From positions 1-64,000 of the forward strand of contig JASANE010000842.1 in assembly GCA_030248225.1 (NCBI GenBank): DNA of 64,000 nt, in the 5' to 3' direction. The stretch is from Trileptium ribeirensis. Lineage: Eukaryota > Nematoda > Enoplea > Enoplida > Thoracostomopsidae. A program made the translations under genes and the position numbers. The notes beneath the pieces were generated by a model, which searched no databases, was not told the origin of the DNA, and saw only the letters and a program-made list of their open reading frames with translations. Position 1 is the stretch's first letter. Each line of letters starts with the position of its first letter. Of this stretch, positions 12,401 to 27,400 are shown in pieces.

Positions 12401-15400
12401 GTAACCCACCTTGAAGTTGCGAAGCTAGGTGTAAGTTTGACTACACCATTCATCGATGTGAAATTTAATCGCAATTTATTACACAAGAGTAATAAACTTC
12501 AAACACAATTGCACTGTGCTTGCGGGTAGATCAGCGAGCAGAAAAAAGTGTTAGCATAAATTATTGTGTAATAGTCCTTTTAATGTTAATACTAGTTTTG
12601 TTTTTCAAACTTCATGGTTCAGCGGTCATAGTGTTTACTATGGCGTTTTCTCTGTTGAATTTGTGAGTATGTTTTGACACCTAAACTATCAAGTTTACGA
12701 GAACTGTTTTAGGAAAACGCGAACATTTCAAACATATTGGCCTCTCCACAGGATCCAAATTTTACCTGGAGGGGCCGCAGCACCAACCTGAGGGTACTGG
12801 AAATACCTGGAGGATTTCCATCCAGATCACCTGATGGAAACCGTAACCCCATCTCAACTTGGTGTTTTATGATTGTATTTTTCGTGTTTTTCAAGCATTT
12901 ACATTTTCATTTGTTTCTGGTGCATATTAATTATTGTTTATGCGTTGAAAATGCTTATTTCTGCAGGCTTTATTTTACATAGGATTTTGTCATAAATATT
13001 CGAGCTATCGAAATTATAAGCAGTAATATTGAGTTTGTTGAATTCGTTTTATTAGGACCATTTTTGTGTGACCTGAAAATGCCTTGGGAACTGGGGATTG
13101 ACCTGGGGGAGTTGCCGAAATTCCAGGGGCACTCACCAGCTAAGGAAAGGCCAGTTACTGTTGTAGTGGGTCAGCTTTATGAAATGATGTGCTCGGACGA
13201 AAAATTTAGCCCGAAGCTCGTTTACAGTCGAGTTAGTTGTAAGATGTCACAGTTAGCGTTTCTCTTCGGAGCAATCTCTTGTACTTAACAGAATTCTCGA
13301 CAATTTTTAGTATTGTAGTTGGGCATTAAAGAATCGAACTTGGTGAGACATAGAAACAAATACTTTTACTCGACATAACGTTGTGTCATTTCGGATATAG
13401 CCAAATTTTACATCAGTAATCTGGCCTTTCCATTATGGATGTGGAAGATACCTCCGCTCCGCATTCCACTGCTCCACGCGTCAACATTCCGTCATGTTCA
13501 TTACCAACACAGTCATAAAAATCTTCCTATGTTCGATTTTGATTAAGATTCTCAGAACACACAAAACCAAAATAATGCGTTGAAAGGTGTCTGATGAGTA
13601 GTTTAGGCAGCTACGACCTCTGAAACACCGTCACTTTTGAAAATCGGCACACATAGAAAAAACATGTAAAAACGAGTGCAAATGTGCAAAAAGAACTTTA
13701 TCTTCCTATGTTCGATTTTGATTAAGATTCTCAGAACACGCAAAACCAAAATAATGCGCTGAAAGGTGTCTGATGAGTAGTTTAGGCAGTTACAAACTCT
13801 GAAACACCGTCACTTTTGAAAATCGGCACACATAGAAAAAAACATGTAAAAACGAGAGCAAATGTACAAAAAGAAATTTATCCTCCCCACGCTCGAAATT
13901 TTTTTCGAGAATGATCTAACTCCACATTTTTTGGCCTGTGAAACGGCCAGAATATAAGGACTGATGATGGGTTCTTTGCCATATTTATGTAAATTACAGT
14001 TGTTGCATAAAATCTTTACTGTCTTGTGCCTTACCATCTTAACATCATAGGATATGCTCTTTTTGGCTCCACGGATATACGAAACTTGCGTGATGTATTT
14101 TAGCGAGAAAGGCGTATTTCTTCCACGCTTGTTTAGTTATTAATATTCTAATAAATATGCATAGCTCGGATTTCTCCATTTCGAACTCGTATATAATTGT
14201 TTTTTGTTATTCTTTTATTTCATCATATTTCAGCTTTCATTTCTCCCATTTTATTTCAGGCGGTATTTTGGAACTCAGCCGGGTTCCTTAAATGCCTTCC
14301 AATTGTTGTTTTATCGCTGTCATGTCAGACGACAATATTCGCTCTCACACAAACAATGACCGAAACAAGCCCGGCGATTGTAGACGAAATTGTGGCTGGC
14401 GCAGTTAATATTTGCGGTCTGGTTTATACGCTGGTAAGAACACATTAGCAGTATGCTTATGGCATTTATTTGACACATTCAAAAAAACCTTTTATAGAAA
14501 TTTGTGTTAAAACTTGACTTGTTCAACCTAATAATCAAAGCCGAGTATAGATTACATAGAAATACTTTATTTGAAACTTTAGAATTTTATCATAGTGTCG
14601 GGAAAGTAGTAGGCTACCAGGGGTCCCGGGGATTAAATTCCAATTTTTAGTCTTTTTTCATAAAATCTACTATTATATGGCGCCCTAAATTATCGAGCTT
14701 TATAACATTTTAAATTTTATAAGATTTATTTATCCTAAGGCCCTAATTTGCATATTTTGCCTTCATTGTACTTATAGCTATGTATAGTTACTCCAGTTTT
14801 CTTTAACGATCTTTAGTTTACGTTCTGATCTTGAAGAGTGTGGCGGTGTCGGATATAATTGCGGAACTACTAAATGTTTTCTTATGTTCTTGTCGTTGTT
14901 TAAAAATTGGTTACTTAGCTAATAGCTTGAGGTCAACGAGTTGAGATATTGGCGGTTATGTTGTTTCTTTAAGCAGCATTGGATTTCTGATTAACCAGCA
15001 ATATTTTCTTGGAGTTTTAGCTTATGGCTCTGAACTTATTAGCTCTTTGACAAGGTTGTGTTACGGTGTTACGCAAAAAGAATTGCATGCCGTAGTCTTA
15101 CGTCGGCTGTGTCACTTGCTTATTTATACTAAGGAGAAGGAGCTTATAATCGACCATTCTGGAGTCGATCGGAATTTCGGAAACGCCTATACTCGGGTTT
15201 ACGGTATCATTATCCTGTCTTTCATTACTGCGGGACTTCTTGGAGTGCAATGAACGAGCGATGCTATCGTTTTTAATTATAATTGAGTAGAGCATAGGAA
15301 GGTATAGTGATCTAATACCGGCGAGTGGCGACAGAAATAGGTAACCCTAATACAATTATTATCTTAACTAGTAATATTATTTCTCTCCAGAAAAACGTAG

Positions 15401-18400
15401 AAAGTGGCAAATAAGTTATCAGGGACGATAGAATAGCATAACGATAGGGTTAGTAATATTTCAAAAATTTCGGCCCCGTGCAGTCGAGTGAGTCACAACC
15501 AGGGCGAGAGTGCAGGTGGGACTCGAATAAATTAGTAGTGCTACTGCGTCGTCTGGCAGCCGTCCTGGGTCGGCGGATTGGATAGTACTATTCTTGAGCA
15601 GACCGGTCGAGTAAGGGGTGAGGATTCGAACCACCAGCACCTCGAGAAATCCCTACCTCAAACCATCCTGAGACCAGGCAGTCAAGGCCAGGACAGAGCA
15701 AACTTCAACTACATAGTAGTCGACCGCTACTATACAGTTTTAATAACGTGGTTCGGCAGCCGTCCGGGGTCGACCTGTTTAAAATAATTGCCATTATTCT
15801 AAGGCCTAGCTTGAGGTAATTACATAATCGCATAGTGCACCAGCCGTCCGGGGGTGTGCTGTGTTAAAACCAGAAAAGCTAGTACGGTAACAGATAACAT
15901 AAATCCTAATTACTATCGCTCAAGGATAACCCTTAAACACTAGTTGCTATAACTTAGGGTTAAGGACTAGGCCAAATATTCGGTAGCTTTAACTTAATCT
16001 AAGGACTAAAGTAATAAATAGGGGTCGTCGAGAGTACTGACATCATTGGCCAAGGTGTGTACAAGCTAAAGTAAAACTGCGCAAAAGTTATACGTCAGAT
16101 TCTGCATAAACCTGGTGTCTGACATTGCGAGAGCCTAGTGGAGAACGGTGCAAGTAATTGTCGGTGGAGTACAAGCTTGAGCTAAAAATAATCTAGTACT
16201 AAAGAATACTAATGCCGTTTTGGTTAGGAATGCTCAACTAACAGTTATTGAAAAACCAGTGTGAAGTCTGTTCCAGCTAAAATACGGTACTAAAGAATAG
16301 TGCCGTGCCTTTTCATTGCGAACTCGAAGAACGGTACTACGATTTTAATACGGTAGTCAAGAATAGTGCCGCAAAAGACTCTGGTGTAATATCAGTGCAT
16401 TAACATTTTATCATTTTGTAATAAACCTTCGATACACGTGTCTGTTGCCCGATTATCTGGAACGCGAGCAATAGAACTGAGCAAGGATCACGCCGCATTG
16501 CGAAATATAGGACACTAGAATCGCTCACGAAAAGAAAGACGCGCGCCATACCAAGCGTCCCACAGGCATTCTACTGGCCACACCTCGAACCGCACAATCC
16601 TTCGGTGACGAATCCCGTCCCCTTTTAATACCGATAGCCGTCATAACGAAAAATTCCCGTCCAACCCCAGCTCCCTGAAAAGAAACCAAAATAACACATA
16701 GGACCACAGCATTACATCACCAATTGTGAATATATTCATGTAAGGTTGTCCAAACTAAATGGCCTATAGCACCACCAACTGTGATTGTAACTATTGTAAA
16801 TCAGCATATGCAGAATGTAATTACTATCCCTGTAATGCTTCCAGGAGCTGCATTTGCAACCCATACTATCGCGTTTGCAGAAGCGAAGTCCCTGACTGCG
16901 TCAACATACATCATTAATTGACACACTGTGAGTGGAGATCTCACTTTGAGCTCTAGGGAAAAGTTATTATCAGCTCTAGGGAAAAGTTATTGTCCAAACT
17001 AAATGGCCTATAGCACCACCAACTGTGATTGTAACTATTGTAAATCAGCATATGCAGAATGTAAATACTATCCCTGTAATGCTTCCAGGAGCTGCATTTG
17101 CAACCCACACTATCGCGTTAGCAGAAGCGAAGTCCCTGACTGCGTCAATATACATCATTAATTGACACACTGTGAGTGGAGATCTCACTTTGAGCTCTAG
17201 GGAAAAGTTATTATCAGCTGAGACCTACAAATTTATTAAACAACACTTTATATGCACTGGTGCATGCCCGACTGTGTTTCTTCGACCTGATGCCAGAAAT
17301 ATCAGTTTTTCAAATTTCGGAATGCGACAATTGCATATGCGTGGATCCGTACAGGATTGTTTAACGTTATAAAGTCTTGCTGAATACCGTAGTTTTATGA
17401 ACTATAGTCCAACGTTACTATTATACCTTTTCAGAGGATTCAGTGCTTTCACGGTAGACGAACCCGATGTCCAGAACTTTACACGTTAGCTTGTGTTGCG
17501 TGTAGGCCATCGAGAATGGTGTATATATAGATTTTTCGATATACCGAATACGATGGTTTGGCTTTCTGTCATCACCAATATTTCATGCCTTTTTAGTAGT
17601 CTTCAATATATCTAGGGTCGATGAAGTTATTTTTATAGCATAGTCTCTGTGCGGTAGTTTGGTTATGTATTGCTTGAAGTGCATCGAGACTGGGTTTTAT
17701 TGATTTTTCGGTAAACTACCTGCGATGATTTGGCTATTTAAAACGCAGCACGAATATTTCATGCCTTTTCCTAAATTTTAAATAGGTTGAACACGATTTT
17801 CAGAATATAGTTTGTTTTCAGTTGTTTGGTTATGAATTGCGTTGCGCGTAGGGTGTCAAAACAGGTCTATATCAACCGTGAGACTCAAAATACATGAAAA
17901 CAGGAATATCTCTGCAACCTACATGGGTGTTATTAGTCTCATAAAGCAATTCATCCTTTATGTAGCTGCAAATGGTGTGCTTGTCATTATTCACGCTGAA
18001 CGGTTGGATGGTTGGATCAAAATGTATTTTAATGGGCCCATGAGACACAAAATTGGCGAAAACAGCACTAATTGCTTACCAGCGATATGTGTGTTATCGG
18101 TCTCATTTTGTTGAGCAATTTATTCCTAAATCGTGAATCCCTAATTGCGAAGTAACGTATATCCTCAACGATTCAAGCAACATGACTGATACCCGGCTCA
18201 TTTTTCAATTCGATGATCTGTAAAACTTTGTACGTCTGTCTGAATTCCATATTCAACACTCAGAATCTATCACCTTGATTATAAGAGAAGCTACTAGTTT
18301 ATATTTGTTTTAGTTTTCTCAAAGGCGAAACAACTCAAACATCTCGGCTTTGCTATAGATATTGATTTTCGAGAAAAGAGTATTTCCTAGAATCGCACAG

Positions 18401-21400
18401 CCCGAAATTGGTCAATATTGACGATACAGCCGAAATTTTGGTATCATTCGACTCGGGTCGTTGAGGCAGCTCAGAAAACATCCATTTCCGGCCATTTTAT
18501 GAATATTTTTCGATTCCGTTAACTTACGAATAAATGTATAATTTTTTGGAGCTGAATCTAATGGTGGTCAAAATTAGTGAAATCGGTCCATTTATTAACA
18601 ATTATGCTAAGGCTTAGGCTTAGTGTTAAGCTTAGATTTTCACATAAAGAGAATTAACTCCTTAATCTGTGAACCTATCATTCGATTCAAATGGTTATTG
18701 CAGCTCGAACGATATATTAATTAATACATTTACCGAAAAATAATTCTTAAAATTTGGGGTACCAAGGTGAATCGAAAATAATTTTGTCAAACATGGCCGA
18801 AGTGGGTTTTTATCTGAACTGCCTCATCGAACTGAGTTGAATTGCGCCAAAATTGCCGGTATACTTTCAAAAGTGACCAATTTCGATCTGGGGGATTCTA
18901 AGAATCACTTGAACAAAAACGTTGTGTTTTTACGTTTTTATCGTTGACAGGTTGGACTCTTCGGCTATATTTCGTTTGTTGATTACCCAATTGGCGGCGA
19001 TATTCTTGTCCTATTCGACTCATCTAGTCTTCTCACTCAGTTGATCAAACTATTTTTTATTTTGTCAGTCGCTGTCAGCTTTCCGCTGATGATATTTCCT
19101 TGTCGCGCTGCTATTTATACTCTGCTGTGTCGGCCGGTAAGTAGACATTTTTCATTTATGAATTTTTAATAAGCGGGTAATATAATTCTGAGAGAAATTT
19201 TTCAATACAAATTAAGCGGTAATAGAAATATATACAGGGTCGATCTAGGTTAATCCGTCACTTTTTTATCAATATATGACTGGATGATACCTTCCAGTTC
19301 GCTTGCAATTCAAAATCTTATATTTCTTTCAGTGTGCCGGTATGCAATTTTGAAATAGACTAACATTCATGATTATCCATACACGCTAGATCGTTGGATT
19401 GGGGTTAGAAAACTTATTTGCAAAAAGCCGTTATGTTGGATTATCTTACTTTACTTTGTTTGCGTGGTAGGGGACAATAATTTTCCGGTCACTGTTCAGA
19501 TGCAAAATCAAAAAAATTACAAAATTACAAATCACGGTTTGTTTCTGAAATTATATAAATGTTGGCTTCTCTAACGTGAGAGTTGGGAGCCTGGAATTTT
19601 TCGGTGCCCCATAGCAAAAAAATGGGCACCTGACTTCCGTGCCCCCAGGCATGTATCGGTGACCCCTGGCAAAAATAGTGCTTCCGGTTGGGTCCCTGGT
19701 AAAATTTTTGGCTTCCCCGTTAAAAGTACCACCAGTCGGCATAAAAATTTGACCAAATTTTTTACAAAAATTCCGTTTTTGAAGTTAAAAGGTTGATTGA
19801 AAATTTAGTTTGTACCTCAATACAGACGTTTTGCTCTGTTGCTTACACAATTTATTACTAATTTTAGCGTTTTTCGTTGAAAAATATTAAATTTTGAGAT
19901 TTTGATCCGCGGGTTTGCCCTCAAAACAAGCAGATGGCCCAGTTTACTCACTATGACAAAATCAGGCACCAGCAAACTGCGAACCAGGGGGACTGGCTTA
20001 TTTCTATACAAATTCTATGCTTTTAGATGAGGCGGCAGGTCATCAGTTAGGTTTAAGCGAGAATTACACATATAAAAGGTGGGCTGACCAGCAGGTTAGT
20101 ATTATTTAGGCTGAAATATTAATAGTGATGTTTGGACCTATTAGAGCTTATAAACACGTGGAGAAAGTTGAGCACAGTGATACCACGTAAAGTTATTTAG
20201 AATGTGTTGCAAGCAAACTTTCTATAATTTTCTCTCTACATTGAGTAGCTTTCAAGGAATAGCTTCCAAATTCATCTCTCCGGGGGCGAGTAAACAAAGA
20301 AAAATGAAAAATATTGTGTTTACAGCAATTTGTGTCGAATTTGATGTTGTCTATCTGGGAAATTCATTAAAAATATGGATGCTGAATATTGTGGGTATTC
20401 TAATTTTCGTAGTCAGGGTCTGAAAGTACATTAACTCGCGCAATATTGCCTGGGATTTGAGGTTGGCTCCGACTTGGCTCGCCACCACTCCGACATGCCA
20501 ATGCCCCGCCATTGTTCACCACGCACGCGGACTTGGACCCACAGATCGTGCGGGATTGGTGGTTGCGATACCGCTCCCGAGGAATCTCGGTATTTTGATC
20601 TCAATGCCGATCTCAACTCCGGTGGAAATTCAGCGTACTGAATAAGGTTACACTTAATTAGGTGGCGGATATATTCAGTAACAGATTATATTTATGGCAA
20701 ACATGCTCTGACTTTGCTTTTAACCCCTATGTTAAATATTTATTACATTATAACTAAGGTTATCTTAAATTTGTTACATTATGACTACGATGAACTTCCA
20801 GTGCTTACACTTGATAATAAAGTGCCATTGCTGGCAGCTATAAACAGCCTGTTAAGCTTCCAGTCGTTACTGTAAGAATAGTGTATACCTACCCTTGTAT
20901 ACACTCTGTTCGGAAGTTAATATGTGCAAAAGGTAATTATAATTGCCTAATTATTTTACTATTATTAAATCATATACAGGTTTTTTGTACAGTTTGGGGG
21001 CAAATGCCAACTCTAAATTAAACTTGCTCACAAGAATATAAAAATGCCCTCCAGTTTGCCCAGGCATAATCTTAATACCAACTAGAAAAATTGTGCGGTT
21101 TGGATGCAAACATACTTCCTTCATGTAAATTTGTCCTTCTCGCTTGTCCAAACGAATGATCGAATTTTCCTTTGTTAGACTAGTAAATATGCCGAGTTTT
21201 GCATATTTTGGTTAAAAATACCCAAAATTTTCCCTGCGGCGCTAAAATTATTCCCAAAAAAGTGACCTCATCTGAATCACTTTTTATCGGAGTTTCGACG
21301 GCCTTATAGCAAGGGCTTTCGTGGTCAAGTCTGACCCTGAGTTGTGATGTGTGGGAGAAGATCAATAGTAGGCAAATATTTTATATAAATTACATACGTA

Positions 21401-24400
21401 TATTAATATAGTGTATTATATTATGCACGTACGTACAAATATGTGTCGTTAGCCCCTTCCACCTTATAACGGAACCCCTACGAGGCACGAACATCCACTT
21501 TGCATAAAAATATTCACAGTATTTTTACAGAAAACCTATTCAGAAGCTAGAAATTTTATTGAATTTAGTAAACAGCTAAAAAAATCAGTACTGTGAATTT
21601 AAGAAATTGCTCCGAAGTCTAAAAATGACCACCCATTTGCTTACCTTAGATTTTGAAAAAATGAAGATAATGAAAACCCTTAGATTTTTTATCTCAAATA
21701 TTAAAAAATTCTGGGTTTATAGGTTTATGGCAAGGTGCAAATACAAATGTCATAGTCGTTTGCAATATTCCGGTGCAGGCCGGCAACCTAAATCCCGATC
21801 GGGGTCCCGATCACTGATCCCGAAACCGATCGAAAGAGGGGTCCAGATAAAACTTTGATCCCGTGCGATCACTACTTATACCTCAAGGTTTTTTAGCTTT
21901 GACCTCAAAATCCTTTGTTTTTACCGCAGCTGAACATTACATATTATTTTCCCTCAAAATTTCGACAAATCACGGTCATTAGTGTTAAAACTGTATTTGT
22001 GTACAAACCAAGCATAATTTCTTAGAACAAAAAATGTAATAGAACTTTGGAAACTATTAACTTCAATTGGATACTCTCGCCCACGGTCCTTTGGTGGGAG
22101 ATGTCACTTTATGTTTTAGAGGAGTTTTGGACTCTGGCATTTATAAATTTTCGTGTTTGTTCGTGCTATCCGGTTTTCTAATCGGGTGTAATGAGCTTTC
22201 GGTCGGTTTGACGTTATATCTAAATATCTTAATATATCGTTATACGAAATATCTTAATTGGTTTAACTGGTGATTCTAATATTTTTTGCATAAATGAAAA
22301 TTTATGCTAAAATTGAGCTATTTTTCTGTGATATTCAGGTAATTCACTGAGAAACCAAATCGAAGCTTACGTTGTAGCGCAAACGAGATAATTTGTTTTA
22401 CGCCAAGAAGATTTAATAAATCCATATGGCAAGTACGGAGCTGCCGCAAAGAAATTTTTGTTCGCCTTGTATTTCAAATATTGTTATAGATGTACCCGAT
22501 AATAGCTAATGACACGCTTCGAAATGCGTCGTTCGAAATGCGATAGTCTGCTGGAGACTACTATAGATGGTTCTTCACTCACTGTCTCCACAATTGGCAA
22601 AGTATCCCATTAAAATATTTTCTTGTGTTTATGATCGAATTGCTTAGACGCGAAATTTGTGACACCTTCACCTAATACCATCTCTTCCATACATAATTTT
22701 CACTGAACCCAGCATTCGCAAAATGGAGATAATGCTTGAATTGTTGGAAATAGCTTTATATAGTGGCCTCCAGGGATGTTTACCGTAACGCCGCCACATA
22801 ATCGCGAACCTAACTACTCCCGTATTTCTGATTAATATTACCTAGTTATTGTAATAATGAAAGAATTACTCATTTATGTAGTAAACTGATTGCAAACATT
22901 AATGTTAAAGTCGTCAAAAAATTTTGGTGTTTTAGGCTCCGACACCAGGTTTCGAGTTGACGATTGACATATTACCTGACATTCCATTTCGCGCGATCAC
23001 AATATTTGTTGTTATGTTCAATCTCTTTGTCGCTATTATGGTGCCAAATGGTTAGTAGCTTTCTCATAACAGACGACGTATATACAATATTAAATTAGCA
23101 AGATGGTGTGGCTGATACATATATAGCCAGCGGAGTTTTCTCTTTAGCGTTTACCGCGAAATAATATTTTTGCGACACCCAAGATACATCATCAAAAATG
23201 AATAATTTTTTGAATTTTTAGAAAGTTGTGGTATCTAATTTTCCCTTTTGTGTAAGGTTAAGCTCTACCGTCATTTTTCTTGGACGAAAAATTCGACAAT
23301 CTGACGCTTATTGAACGTCATTTTGGTTACATTGGGTTCCCCGACTCTGAAATTTAAAACTCATGTATGGCGACGAATCGAAAAAAATGGAAACCGAACG
23401 TCTACCGAATCTCTTATTGAAGCTACAACTTTGGCTTATAATTCAGCTACAATTTTACACAGAGCAGCTGTTTTCCGCTCGCAAACGTTTAAAAACCATA
23501 AAAAATTAAATTCTCAAAGTTTTGCGCTTTGTTGAGTTTCTTGCTCGCAGTAGTTGACGAATGCTTATAGTGATAATTAAAATGTTACACAAGGTAGTTT
23601 ACTGTTTTAAGCATACAATAAGTAAGCATGCCATCGGGTACCCGAGCCGCTTCAAATGGATTAAAATAGTAAAAAAATTGTATTTTTTCCACTATCTGTA
23701 GCTAGAACGCTAAAAATTCTGTTCTCGGGGTTATTGATTAGGATAAAATAAATGTTATTTGCCTGTATGCGTCCATGCGGCAAACACAGCATTTGTAATT
23801 TCTAACGAGTACTGACTGTAATCATATGATTTTTTAATCAAAGCCGATAGGTTTAGATAAAACAGCAATACTGTAGAAAAATCGTATATTTTTATTTCAT
23901 CCACCAGATTTTTTTCCGAAATTGTGTAGCTCAAGTTCTTCAAACATACTCGTTATAATTAAAAACATTTTCACTATTGCCTGTGTCGTTACAACAATTT
24001 ATCTTTTGACGTGTAACTATACATTAGGTAATGGTTAGTTTTGGTCGATATTTTTAGTAAGCGACAGAACATTGCGTAGTTAGTGTACAGTTGTTGCCAT
24101 AAGTGACCTTTGCAGTTCGTTCGAGTCCTAATTGATGTTCGTTCGAAAACTGGCATCGAATCGAACGTGTAAATGAAAAAATAAAAAAATTCTAATGATC
24201 TAAACACGGTATGAACATTGAAATACCGCTAATGTTATCCTAGAGTATATAAATAATTGAAACGGAGAGAGCGAGTAACTGATTCTCGCATAAATGATTT
24301 TCGACAATTTTTTTATTTACTTACTTTGCAGCAAGCTGGAGCAGCTTTATGCAAGCAGACAACGAGATGCCTCGTGAAAAACTTAGCGCCATTGAGCACG

Positions 24401-27400
24401 ATCCTGCGCAATGTCTTCCACCTGTGACAGCCATAGGTTAGACTGTCGTAATCTTTCATATGTCCGTGATAGGTGTTGAAGGTCCTGGAAAATCATTCTG
24501 CACCACGTCTTCCTTACTTTACCACGAGGTCGTTGCCATTTCACTGGCGGTCGAAAGAGAAATATTGTTTTTAAGGTGTGATCTGTCCATTCGCAGTACA
24601 TGAGCCAAATTTCAAGCTGGTCTACATCATGATTTATGTCATGGTTGACAGCTAGTACGGTCCAGTACCTCACCGTTAGTGACATTGTATCGATCGTCAA
24701 TATTGAGAATCCATAACAAAATTTCGGAGGCCTCCATTTTCCTCATGCCGACCACTGTCGTAGGTCATGTTTCACATCCGTGCAGAAGTACTGTGCGGCA
24801 AGCGTAGGCCAGGTATACTTTGGTCTTGATGCCCATTAATGTTTCGTTAGCACCACAACGTTTTGTTGAGACTAGCTTGTCCAATTCTTGTTGAAATTTA
24901 TGGTGACCTCACTATTCAGGTACCGAAAGCTATCTGCGCATTCTATTTTGTCTCCGTAGACGATGATGTCTGTGTCAGTGCTGGCGCAGCTCCTTAGTAA
25001 TTTGGCTTTTTATTTAACCACAACCCAAATTGGCTTGCCCAATACACTATCATGTCCAATGTGTTCGGTAGTTGAACATGGCTTGACGCCAACATGGCAA
25101 TATCGTCCGTGTAGTCTAGATCCGCAAGTGATTCCAATCCTCGAACACATCGAATGTCGCCTTCTTCTTTGAGTGCGATTCGCATTACCCAGACTATCAG
25201 GCATTTCAAGAGCTGCGAGGACATCAGGGCACCTTAGTGCACACCGGAAATAACGGGAAAGTTATATGATGTCGAACCATATGCACGGACGTGACAGTAA
25301 ATTGGTTTGTACATAAAACGGAGAATACGGATCAGCTTTGATGCGACACCGGCTGCCTGAAGTTTTGCCCACAAAAAGTAGCGTTTGCAGCTGGCAAAGA
25401 AGCTTTGAAGTCTAAGAATACGACCTGTGTAGTTAGCGATACTAATGGCGACTCTTAGATTTGTCTTAACATGAATATTTGACCATGTATTTTCCACCAG
25501 CCCTAAATCCCGCCTGGTTGGCCTTGAGACGAGTTTCGTAATCTGGGCCCGTCTTTCGTAATAATATCGCTTCCAGGATATTGTACACCTACGACAATAT
25601 AGAAATACCCCTGTAGTTCCTACAGTGTGTACGATCTTCGGCAGAAGTATGTCCGCATTCCATTGAGATGGTGGATTTCCTCTGCCGACCACGTGTCAAC
25701 ATAAAGATGGTGGAGCTCCGGGACAACAGTGTCTGCTCCGGTTTAGAGTAGTTCCGGTACGATAGCATCATTCCGGACTACCTTCGCAACCACATCTAAA
25801 GTTGGCTCGTGGTAGCGTATATCCATAAAACCCTGATACGACAAGTCCTCAACGAAAAAAGAGACCACTCCCGGAATCCGCTCATAGAGATTTATAACTG
25901 TTCCGAAACTAAATATTTCAGTGGGGCCGCTGTGTGCCCGAATATGGTTCGTTGCCTTCCAGGTATATCGATTTTTCTAATTTAGGCATATTATTGCGTG
26001 TTTTTATCATACAACGATTGTCTATTAGTTTATCAAGCACGCTGAATCCGTTAATTTTGCTATCTACAGTACAATTTGACTATATTATAGATTTTCAGGT
26101 GTTTCAATGTTTTAATGTGTGAGAACGTGAACCCCATTTCCAAAATTCATTCTGTATTTATTCATTTGGGTATGTATTGCACTAGTGCGTGCAGGGCGTG
26201 AGGAATGATGTACATATATAGGGTTTTCGGTACTCTGAATGTGATGGTCATAGTTTATCAATGGGTTTAGAATCCGAGGGCCCGATTTCCAAAATATTGT
26301 CTGTATAAATTTGTTTGGATATATATTGCTTTCAGGTCATTTAGAACGGTAGGTTTTCTGTAAGTTTAACACGGAATTATGGTCATCTACAATCCAACAT
26401 GACTGTAGCACCATACTTTTCAGGGAGATTAAGATAGACCATCGGCCAATGCCAATCCGTCAGTTATTTTGGTCATGCTCTTTTGTGCATGTAGATAAGT
26501 TATTAAAGGTTTTATGACATACAGGATACGGTGGTGTTCCTTAAACCTATAAGACGGCATTATAAAATTTCACTAGTTCCTGCAGTGTTTTAGTGTGGTA
26601 TATTACAGTTTAATTTGTCAAAAAATATGCTTTTATATCAATACAATACTTTTATTTGCCTTACACACTAACTTCTAAAAGTTTTACGTTGGTTTTCTTG
26701 CCGTTTTCAGTAGAATTCATTCTCGGTTTGTCGGGTTCGTTGGTCGGCTCAGTAGTCTGCTTCATCATACCGTCAGTTCTGTTTAACGCCATTGCACCGA
26801 AGCATTTTTACTATACGAAGTTGGCTGCGCAGGTACTGTTTTGTTTTTCAGATGGGGTGGAGATAGCTTCAAATAGCGGTCAGTTGCTCAAAAAAAATCA
26901 TTTTCCTGTCTATGTCGCACGTAGCTTGTTATCACTAGATTGATAGATTTCCTAGGACTTGCTAATATAACATTCGCTTCATAAAATCTAATTATTGTAA
27001 ACATAGTACTGTGTTTCCGCTGCTGCAGCGACTTGCTACTCAAATCACATAAAACCGAACGAATTGAGAATTGTAGTTTTGTCCATTTGGAGTCCAACTA
27101 CGTTAGAAGTTTTATAACATTCTTGTAGCCGCTGAATCATAACCTAAGATAGGATCCTCTCATCGATAGTACTATGACTGATCTGAGGGGGCTTACCCTT
27201 CATGTCTTACCGCTGACCGCTATTGGCTATCACATTCTGAAAGTTTAACCCTTTCAGGATTTGATTTTGAGAAATTTGAATCTCCGAACAATATAGGGTG
27301 CAATTTCAGCGAATTCTGGTATTTTTCCCATCGCAATCGTAGAATGTAGTAATACTGACGCAGACATTATATATAGCGACAAATATGAAAATATATGTAA

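Larger units (their letters stand above)
16746..17217 (+). repeat. 244-bp tandem duplication carrying a Cys-rich mini-ORF
   Basis: Two copies with a period of 244 bp, about 97% identical, spanning from TTGTCCAAACTAAATGG to the repeated CTCTAGGGAAAAGTTATTA. The unit contains the 52-codon open frame annotated separately. Confidence 0.92.
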
